From NCBI RefSeq assembly GCF_900102915.1, contig NZ_FNGG01000008.1, positions 1 through 64,000 of the forward strand: a DNA stretch of 64,000 bases, given 5' to 3'. The DNA is from Salinimicrobium catena. GTDB lineage: Bacteria > Bacteroidota > Bacteroidia > Flavobacteriales > Flavobacteriaceae. A program made the position numbers and the translations under genes. Below, one piece after another: positions 58,197 through 64,000 of this stretch (positions within the stretch are counted from its first letter, which is position 1; each line of letters starts with the position of its first letter). The notes beneath the pieces were generated by a model. The model saw only the letters and a program-made list of their open reading frames with translations, searched no databases and had not been told where the DNA came from.

Positions 58197-59972
58197 ATGA
58201 CCGAAATTAAACGACTGTTCGATTTTCCTTACTTTCAGCTGGAAAATGCACCCCTTGAAAAGTCCCTTTCCACCAAAAGAAACGGCACATGGGAATCCCT
58301 TTCTACCCGGGAATACATCGATAAGGCCAACCAGATAAGCCGCGGACTTCTGCGTCTTGGCATTCAGCCTAATGATAAAATTGCAGTGATCTCCACCACC
58401 AACAGGACCGAGTGGAATGTACTGGACATTGGGATCCTGCAGGTAGGGGCCCAGAATGTTCCTATCTACCCAACTGTCTCTGAAGAAGATTACGAATATG
58501 TGATCAACCACAGTGAGGCTATTTACTGTTTTGTATCAGATGAAGAGATCCTCAACAAGCTGAACCTGGTAAAGAACAATACCTCTCTTAAAGGAATATA
58601 TTCTTTTGACCAGATCGCCGGCTGTGAGAACTGGGAAGAGATCCTGAAAATGGGAGAAAACGCTTCCAACCAGGAAGAGGTCGAGGCCCGAAAGGATGCC
58701 GTACAGGAAGATGACCTGGCAACGCTTATTTACACATCGGGAACTACCGGAAGGCCAAAGGGCGTTATGCTCAGCCATAAGAACATTGTGAGCGATGTAC
58801 TGCTGAGCGCGGAGAGAGTGCCTTTTGATTTTGGCACTTATGTCTCCCTGAGCTTTTTGCCGGTTTGCCACATTTTTGAAAGAATGATCTTGTACCTTTA
58901 TCAGTACTTCAGCGTTTCGATATATTTCGCCGAATCAATTGAGAAGATCAGTGATAACCTAAAAGAGGTAAAACCTCATGTGATCTCGGCCGTGCCGCGA
59001 TTGCTTGAAAAAGTATACGACAAGATCATCGCCAAAGGTTCAACTGTTGGCGGTATCAAGCAGAAGCTGTTCTTCTGGGCCGTAGAGCTCGGTCTTGAAT
59101 ATGAACCATACGGCGCCAACGGCTGGTGGTATGAGACCAAGCTCAGCCTTGCTCGCAAACTGGTATTTTCTAAATGGAAGGAGGGTCTTGGAGGCAATAT
59201 CGAACTCATCGTTTCAGGTAGTGCCGCTTTACAGCCAAGGCTTGCCAGGGTCTTTGCCGCTGCGGGAATTCCCGTGATGGAAGGCTACGGTTTGACCGAA
59301 ACTTCCCCTGTGATCGCCGTCAATGACCAAAGGAACTACGGGTTCAGAATTGGTACCGTCGGAAAGGTCTTAAAAGATGTTGATGTAAAGATCGCTGAAG
59401 ATGGAGAGATCCTGTGCAAAGGTCCTAACGTGATGCAGGGTTATTATAAGGACAAGGAGAAGACAGATGAAGCCATCAATAAAGAAGGTTATTTCCATAC
59501 CGGGGACATTGGTGAGCTTGACAAAGACGGCTTCCTTAAGATCACAGATCGTAAGAAGGAGATGTTCAAAACCTCTGGCGGAAAATATGTCGCGCCGCAG
59601 CTTATAGAGAACCAGATGAAACAATCCAGGTTCATCGATGAGATCATGGTGATTGGGGAAGGTGAAAAAATGCCGGCCGCTTTCATTCAACCGAACTTTG
59701 AATTCCTAAGAGAGTGGGCGCAGCGCAAACACATTGAAGTGGGAGAAACCAACGAGGAGCTTATCGCTAATCCTGAAGTGGTTGCCCGCATACAGGAAGA
59801 GGTGGATTTCTATAATCAGAAATTCGGAAGCTGGGAAAAAGTGAAGCGCTTTGAACTGACACCCGATGTTTGGAGCATTGAAGGCGACCATCTTACTCCA
59901 ACCATGAAACTCAAAAGAAGGAATATCATCAAATTATACCAGAATCTCTACGACGAGATCTACGAAAGATAA
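58197..59972 (+). CDS. Long-chain acyl-CoA synthetase (AMP-forming)
   Basis: A 591-residue ANL-family ligase that activates fatty acids to acyl-CoA through acyl-AMP. The phosphate loop is LIYTSGTTGRPKGVMLSHKN, motif A5 is VMEGYGLTETSPVIAV, and GYFHTGDIGELDKDGFLKIT plus DRKKEMFKTSGGKYVAP carry the hinge and C-terminal Lys regions. An internal membrane-proximal helix is possible near FERMILYLYQYFSVSIYF. It could supply substrate for beta-oxidation; the MarR/3-hydroxyacyl-CoA dehydrogenase pair 4 kb further on may share that pathway. Confidence 0.92.
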   Translation: MTEIKRLFDFPYFQLENAPLEKSLSTKRNGTWESLSTREYIDKANQISRGLLRLGIQPNDKIAVISTTNRTEWNVLDIGILQVGAQNVPIYPTVSEEDYEYVINHSEAIYCFVSDEEILNKLNLVKNNTSLKGIYSFDQIAGCENWEEILKMGENASNQEEVEARKDAVQEDDLATLIYTSGTTGRPKGVMLSHKNIVSDVLLSAERVPFDFGTYVSLSFLPVCHIFERMILYLYQYFSVSIYFAESIEKISDNLKEVKPHVISAVPRLLEKVYDKIIAKGSTVGGIKQKLFFWAVELGLEYEPYGANGWWYETKLSLARKLVFSKWKEGLGGNIELIVSGSAALQPRLARVFAAAGIPVMEGYGLTETSPVIAVNDQRNYGFRIGTVGKVLKDVDVKIAEDGEILCKGPNVMQGYYKDKEKTDEAINKEGYFHTGDIGELDKDGFLKITDRKKEMFKTSGGKYVAPQLIENQMKQSRFIDEIMVIGEGEKMPAAFIQPNFEFLREWAQRKHIEVGETNEELIANPEVVARIQEEVDFYNQKFGSWEKVKRFELTPDVWSIEGDHLTPTMKLKRRNIIKLYQNLYDEIYER

Positions 59973-59981
59973 TTCAACTCA

Positions 59982-60012
59982 ATATCCGGAAAGACCTTCC
60001 GGATATTTTTTT
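59982..60012 (+). terminator. Terminator after the acyl-CoA synthetase
   Basis: ATATCCGGA and TCCGGATAT form a perfect 9-bp stem around AAGACCT, followed by TTTTTTA. It lies 9 bp after the stop. Confidence 0.9.
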
Positions 60013-60032
60013 ACCTCTAAATATAATTTTAC

Positions 60033-61028
60033 ATGTATAAATACATCGCCTCCCCAGATCGCTATAAAAGAATGAAATACCGCCGCTGCGGCAGAAGCGG
60101 AATTCAGCTGCCCATGCTTTCACTGGGGCTTTGGCACAACTTCGGCGACAAAGACGACTTTGACACAGCCAGGAAGATCCTTAGAACTGCATTCGATAAC
60201 GGGATCACCCATTTTGACCTGGCCAATAATTACGGACCACCTTATGGCTCCGCAGAAAAGAACTTCGGAAAGATCTTCAAAGAAGATTTTAAGGAATACC
60301 GTGATGAGCTGATCATTTCTACCAAAGCCGGCTGGGACATGTGGCCGGGGCCATATGGAAATTTTGGTTCCAGGAAATACCTGATAGCCAGTCTTGATCA
60401 ATCCTTAAAAAGAATAGGACTGGATTATGTGGATATCTTTTACCATCATCGCCCCGACCCTGATACCCCTCTTGAAGAAACTATGGGGGCTCTTGACCAT
60501 ATCGTGAGACAGGGAAAAGCGCTGTATATCGGGATTTCTCAATATTCCGCTGAAGAAACCGAAAAAGCTGAAAAGATCCTAAAAGAAATGGGCACTCCCC
60601 TTCTTATACACCAGCCGCGCTACAGCTTGTTGGAAAGATGGGTGGAAAATGGCCTGTTAGACACCCTCGATAAAAAAGGAATTGGCAGTATCGCCTTTTC
60701 GCCTCTTGCCCAGGGGCTGCTCACCAATAAATATCTCAATGGAATTCCTGCAGATTCGAGAGCAGCTATTGAAGGTGGTTACCTGGACCGGGCTTTGATC
60801 ACAGATGAGCTGTTGGTGAAAATTCAAAAACTGAATGAACTGGCAACAGAAAGGGGCCAGACCCTGGCCCAGATGTCTATCGCCTGGCTGCTGAAAGATG
60901 AAAGGGTAACCTCGGTCCTTGCCGGGGTGAGCCGTGTTTCCCAATTGGAGGACAATATCAGTGCCCTGCACAAAATGGACTTTTCAGAAAAAGAGCTAAA
61001 GGAAATAGATGCCATCCTAAAGGAGTAG
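60033..61028 (+). CDS. yghZ: Aldo-keto reductase, YghZ/L-glyceraldehyde-3-phosphate reductase type
   Basis: A 331-residue NADPH-dependent aldo-keto reductase with the YghZ (AKR14) pattern. The start ASPDRYKRMKYRRCGRSGIQ, then PMLSLGLWHNFGD, is diagnostic of this subgroup. The catalytic Tyr and Asp appear in THFDLANNYGPPYGSAEKNF, and YHHRPDPDTPLEETMGAL carries the His region. NADPH binding follows at SPLAQGLLTNKYL. The physiological substrate in this organism is unknown. It converges on manA with six bases between stops. Confidence 0.9.
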   Translation: MYKYIASPDRYKRMKYRRCGRSGIQLPMLSLGLWHNFGDKDDFDTARKILRTAFDNGITHFDLANNYGPPYGSAEKNFGKIFKEDFKEYRDELIISTKAGWDMWPGPYGNFGSRKYLIASLDQSLKRIGLDYVDIFYHHRPDPDTPLEETMGALDHIVRQGKALYIGISQYSAEETEKAEKILKEMGTPLLIHQPRYSLLERWVENGLLDTLDKKGIGSIAFSPLAQGLLTNKYLNGIPADSRAAIEGGYLDRALITDELLVKIQKLNELATERGQTLAQMSIAWLLKDERVTSVLAGVSRVSQLEDNISALHKMDFSEKELKEIDAILKE

Positions 61029-61034
61029 TGATTT

Positions 61035-62006
61035 CTAAGAAATGTAAACTTCAAGAAGTTCGGCTCCTTCAGAGGTGATCCGGACTTCTTTATTTTTGGC
61101 AGGGATCAGGAGAGTCTCCCCCATTTTGATCGCTTCGGAATTATCATTTACTGATATCGCAGCCTCTCCGGAGACACACATGTAGATCACAAAAGAATCC
61201 AACTCTGAATAATCCTTATTTATCTCCCCATTCACCGGAAGAAAATTCGTGGTGAAATATTCACAGCCGGCGATATTGTTCGAGATATTTAAGGTTTTAG
61301 AATAACTTCTGTTGAAATCCTTTTTAAGATCAAAATCAATAGCCTCCAGCGCCAGATCTGTATGCAATTCGCGGCCCTTTCCGCTGCCATCGATCCGGTC
61401 CCAGTCATAGAGGCGATAGGTAACATCTGAAGTTTGCTGGATCTCAGCCAACAACACTCCTCCGCCAATGGCGTGCACGGTACCCGGATTTATGAAAAAA
61501 GCATCTCCCTTTTTCACCTTTTCAAAATTCAGGATTTCGGGGAGTTTATTTGAATTTAGATACTCCAGGTATTCACTTTTGCTGAGGGCGCGGTTAAACC
61601 CGATATTAATCTCTGCCCCTTCATCAGCCTGCAGAATGTACCACATTTCGGTCTTTCCGAAGGAATCATGACGTTCCAGGGCCAGCCGGTCGTTTGGATG
61701 CAGCTGCACCGAAAGCGCCTCACGGGCATCGATAAATTTGATCAGTAGGGGGAATTTATTTCCGAAGGTTTTGTAGATCTTTTCACCCACGAGTTCTTTA
61801 CCGTGATCCTTCAGAAGCTGCTCAAGGGTTCTCCCTTTCAGATCGCCCTTCTCAACAACAGAAAGATCATTCTCAATTCCAGAAATTTCCCAGCTTTCTC
61901 CTAGTTTTCTCTCTTGAGAGGACTTATGCAACACCTCCCTTAACTTATTTCCTCCCCAGATCTTCTCTTTTAAAATAGGAACAAATTTTATGGGATAATC
62001 GAGCAT
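61035..62006 (-). CDS. manA: Mannose-6-phosphate isomerase, class I (short form)
   Basis: A 323-residue zinc enzyme that interconverts fructose-6-phosphate and mannose-6-phosphate, supplying GDP-mannose pathways. The metal-binding block is LSVQLHPNDRLALERHDSFG followed by KTEMWYILQADEGAEI, with PGTVHAIGGGVLLAEIQQTS later. It is the short cupin form typical of Firmicutes and Bacteroidota, about 70 residues shorter than E. coli ManA (391). It stands alone. Confidence 0.93.
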   Translation of the reverse strand: MLDYPIKFVPILKEKIWGGNKLREVLHKSSQERKLGESWEISGIENDLSVVEKGDLKGRTLEQLLKDHGKELVGEKIYKTFGNKFPLLIKFIDAREALSVQLHPNDRLALERHDSFGKTEMWYILQADEGAEINIGFNRALSKSEYLEYLNSNKLPEILNFEKVKKGDAFFINPGTVHAIGGGVLLAEIQQTSDVTYRLYDWDRIDGSGKGRELHTDLALEAIDFDLKKDFNRSYSKTLNISNNIAGCEYFTTNFLPVNGEINKDYSELDSFVIYMCVSGEAAISVNDNSEAIKMGETLLIPAKNKEVRITSEGAELLEVYIS

Positions 62007-62208
62007 GAAGGTTGAGTTTTAGGAAAAGCAAAGATAAGAATTTCCCCGCCTTCAGGCTTAAACGAAGATAGTTTCAAAATGGAAGTTTTCCTTCTCTCCA
62101 TTTTTTCCTTAATTCTCTGTTAAACTCCACTCTCGCTCATTCGGTTCAATACATAAATCCTATAAATTTAGGAGAGCATACGAAAAGTTGAAAAATTTTA
62201 TAATTTTA

Positions 62209-62240
62209 TTATGCATGCATAACATATTTTTTTAACTTTG
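62209..62240 (+). promoter_or_regulatory. Promoter with 14-bp palindromic operator for marR
   Basis: TTATGCATGCATAA (62209-62222) is a perfect palindrome. It covers the place where a -33 element should be, and TAACTTTG (62233-62240), a full -7 match, follows ten bases later. A regulator bound to the palindrome would block or replace -33 contacts. The MarR protein encoded seven bases downstream is the obvious candidate for autoregulation; this is inference. Confidence 0.6.
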
Positions 62241-62247
62241 AGATCGT

Positions 62248-62685
62248 ATGAAAGAAAAGACCATTGATTATGTGCTTCGGGCCACCTGGATCTCAATTGC
62301 CAAAATGTACAACGAGGAGGCCGGTAAAGAAGGAAGCACGATGGCAACGGGTTTTGCCCTGTTGAGCATTGATCCTGAAAAAGGTACCCCCTCTACCTCA
62401 CTGGGGCCAAAAATGGGAATGGAGGCCACAAGCCTTTCCCGCACTTTAAAGACCATGGAAGAAAAAGGCCTTATTGTGCGAAAAAAGAACCCCGTTGACG
62501 GCCGAAGTGTCCTCATTCACCTCACAGATTTTGGGAAGGAAATGAGGGACTACTCCAAAAAGGTGGTACTCACCTTTGATGAGGCAGTAAAAAAGGAGAT
62601 CCCGGCAGAAGACCTGGAGAAGTTCCATGAAGTGGCTTATAAGATCATGGAACTTATCGCATCAAAAAAAATATACAATCAATAA
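62248..62685 (+). CDS. MarR-family transcriptional regulator
   Basis: A 145-residue winged helix-turn-helix regulator that acts as a dimer. The recognition helix and wing are in KMGMEATSLSRTLKTMEEKG, LIVRKKNPVDGRSVLIHLTD, and the C-terminal helices form the dimer interface. MarR proteins usually repress until a small ligand binds. Since a 3-hydroxyacyl-CoA dehydrogenase gene follows 39 bp later in the same direction, an acyl-CoA signal for beta-oxidation is a reasonable guess. A palindrome lies at its promoter (62209-62222). Confidence 0.9.
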   Translation: MKEKTIDYVLRATWISIAKMYNEEAGKEGSTMATGFALLSIDPEKGTPSTSLGPKMGMEATSLSRTLKTMEEKGLIVRKKNPVDGRSVLIHLTDFGKEMRDYSKKVVLTFDEAVKKEIPAEDLEKFHEVAYKIMELIASKKIYNQ

Positions 62686-62724
62686 AAAGACATCTGTACT
62701 CGATCATTAAAATGACCAAACAAC

Positions 62725-64000
62725 ATGAAACGAAGAATTAATAAAGTTGCAGTAATAGGCTCCGGAATCATGGGAAGCGGTATTGCCTGCCATTTCGCCA
62801 ATATTGGCGTGGAGGTGTTGCTGCTTGACATTGTTCCCAGAGAATTAACTGACAAAGAAAAAAACAAAGGTCTAAGCCTGGAAGATAAAGCGGTTAGGAA
62901 CAGGATCGTCATTGACTCCCTGCAGGCTTCTTTAAAGTCCAAACCTTCACCCATTTACCACCAGGATTTCGCAAAGCGTATTAAAACAGGAAATCTTGAG
63001 GACGACATTTCCAAAGTTTCTGAAGCAGACTGGATCATTGAGGTGGTCGTGGAAAGGCTGGACATCAAAAAACAGGTTTTTGACAACCTTGAAAAACACA
63101 GAAAGAAAGGTACCCTTATTACTTCCAATACTTCGGGAATTCCTATACAGCAAATGAGCGAAGGCCGAAGTGAGGACTTCAAAAAACATTTCTGCGGAAC
63201 CCACTTTTTCAATCCGCCACGATACCTCAGGTTATTCGAGATCATTCCGGGGCCGGAAACTTCAGAAGAAGTACTGCAATTCCTGAATGAATACGGAGAA
63301 AAATTTCTCGGAAAGAAATCGGTTGTCGCCAAGGACACTCCGGCGTTCATTGGGAACCGCGTAGGGATCTTCAGCATAATGAGCCTTTTCCATATGGTAA
63401 AGGAACTGGATATGACCATTGAAGAAGTGGACAAGCTTACCGGACCGGTAATAGGCAGGCAAAAATCAGCCACGTTCCGCACCGTAGACGTAGTAGGATT
63501 GGATACCCTGGTTCACGTGGCCAATGGACTTCATAAAGGAGTTCCAACAGACGAGGCCCATGACCTATTCGCCATGCCCGATTACATCAACACCATGGTG
63601 GAGAACGAGTGGTTTGGAAGCAAAAGCGGACAAGGGTTCTATAAAAAGATCAAATCTGACGATGGTTCCAGCCAGATCAAATCTCTTGACCTGAACACGC
63701 TGGAATACCGCGACCAGAAAAAAGCTTCTTTTGCCACTCTTGAGCTTACCAAGACCATAGACAAGGTAGAAGACAGGTTCAAAGTATTAATTGGCGGAAA
63801 AGACAAAGCCGGGGAATTCTACCGAAAGAATTTCGCTGCTCTTTTCGCATATGTTTCTAACAGAATTCCGGAGATCACTGATGAGCTCTACAAGATAGAT
63901 GACGCCATGAAAGCCGGTTTTGGCTGGGAGCATGGACCATTCCAGATCTGGGATGCCATTGGAGTCGAAAAAGGTATCGAAATGATGAAGGCCGAAGGCA
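62725..64000 (+). CDS. 3-Hydroxyacyl-CoA dehydrogenase (FadB/FadJ-like), cut by window edge
   Basis: The frame opens at the ATG at 62725 and has no stop up to the window end, so about 425 residues of a larger protein are seen. The NAD-binding Rossmann motif is VAVIGSGIMGSGIACHFANI, and the second domain shows CGTHFFNPPRYLRLFEIIPG with the His of the catalytic pair. VVAKDTPAFIGNRVGI follows. A second dehydrogenase-like repeat begins near residue 350 (FAAL FAYVSNRIPEITDE). The enzyme oxidises 3-hydroxyacyl-CoA in beta-oxidation. An enoyl-CoA hydratase half may lie beyond the edge but is not visible. Confidence 0.92.
   Translation, partial: MKRRINKVAVIGSGIMGSGIACHFANIGVEVLLLDIVPRELTDKEKNKGLSLEDKAVRNRIVIDSLQASLKSKPSPIYHQDFAKRIKTGNLEDDISKVSEADWIIEVVVERLDIKKQVFDNLEKHRKKGTLITSNTSGIPIQQMSEGRSEDFKKHFCGTHFFNPPRYLRLFEIIPGPETSEEVLQFLNEYGEKFLGKKSVVAKDTPAFIGNRVGIFSIMSLFHMVKELDMTIEEVDKLTGPVIGRQKSATFRTVDVVGLDTLVHVANGLHKGVPTDEAHDLFAMPDYINTMVENEWFGSKSGQGFYKKIKSDDGSSQIKSLDLNTLEYRDQKKASFATLELTKTIDKVEDRFKVLIGGKDKAGEFYRKNFAALFAYVSNRIPEITDELYKIDDAMKAGFGWEHGPFQIWDAIGVEKGIEMMKAEG

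Noticed and set aside
62078-62108. Hairpin AATGGA/TCCATT followed by T's, as a plus-strand terminator
   Set aside because: There is no upstream plus-strand gene to end (manA reads the other way) and the loop is 13 bases; too weak to call.
1-64000. tRNA, rRNA, prophage or CRISPR loci
   Set aside because: Reading the intergenic spacers on both strands showed no cloverleaf with a TTCnA arm, no rRNA blocks, no phage structural genes and no regular spacer arrays; a tRNAscan search would confirm.

Overview
This window reads as chromosome from a Flavobacteriaceae-type Bacteroidota, probably a marine relative of Gramella or Salegentibacter; the genus is inference from gene content. The support is the Bacteroidota promoter consensus (-33 TTTG, about 19 bp, -7 TAnnTTTG) at several genes, weak Shine-Dalgarno sites, lineage-typical families (DUF6495, DUF4252, DUF4199, a GlmU-like protein, a CarB of 950 aa) and a rpsF-rpsR-rplI operon. 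No tRNA, rRNA, prophage or CRISPR array was seen. The only mobile DNA is the 3' end of an IS3-type transposase at the left edge.

Layout: 1-5.1 kb holds the transposase remnant, hisS, an FtsX-type permease, a DUF6495 gene and the ribosomal operon with a clear promoter and terminator. 5.1-18.1 kb is housekeeping: a LytTR regulator, priA, a chalcone-isomerase-like protein, a YihY/BrkB membrane protein, nadC, rlmH, rdgB, a DEAD-box helicase with a structured leader, a carboxypeptidase-regulatory-domain protein, SRPBCC, trmH, a sirtuin and purB. 18.2-23.3 kb is an ECF sigma/putative anti-sigma/DUF4252 operon facing two tandem S41 protease lipoproteins. 23.4-29.7 kb is a vitamin B12 uptake locus: a TonB receptor and a BtuG-like beta-propeller lipoprotein under a cobalamin riboswitch, divergent from a BtuF-, BtuC- and BtuD-like ABC system.

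29.7-33.7 kb is a four-gene run (rmuC, serine hydrolase, thioesterase, bile-acid/sodium-symporter family). 33.7-43.4 kb holds DUF423, carB, rpmH (52 aa), a membrane protein, a lytic transglycosylase, an alpha/beta hydrolase, a small GNAT-like protein, mtaB, the GlmU-like protein and rpmE2. 43.5-48.6 kb is an envelope/sugar cluster (DUF4199, GT2, phosphohexomutase, MsbA-like exporter). 48.9-50.5 kb is a second ECF sigma operon, with a FKVPxxYF-repeat membrane protein and a Spy-like periplasmic protein. 50.5-61.0 kb holds an Asp-box lipoprotein, an rRNA m5C methyltransferase, purL, a class III aminotransferase, an acyl-CoA synthetase and an aldo-keto reductase. The window ends with manA, a MarR regulator behind a 14-bp palindrome, and the start of a 3-hydroxyacyl-CoA dehydrogenase gene.

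The most unusual items are the cobalamin riboswitch with a 129-nt self-complementary insertion where a short conserved loop is expected; the long hairpin just upstream of the DEAD-box helicase start, whose closing sequence recurs before a second gene; a set of intergenic spots built of degenerate short words; and several inverted or direct repeats at promoter positions.
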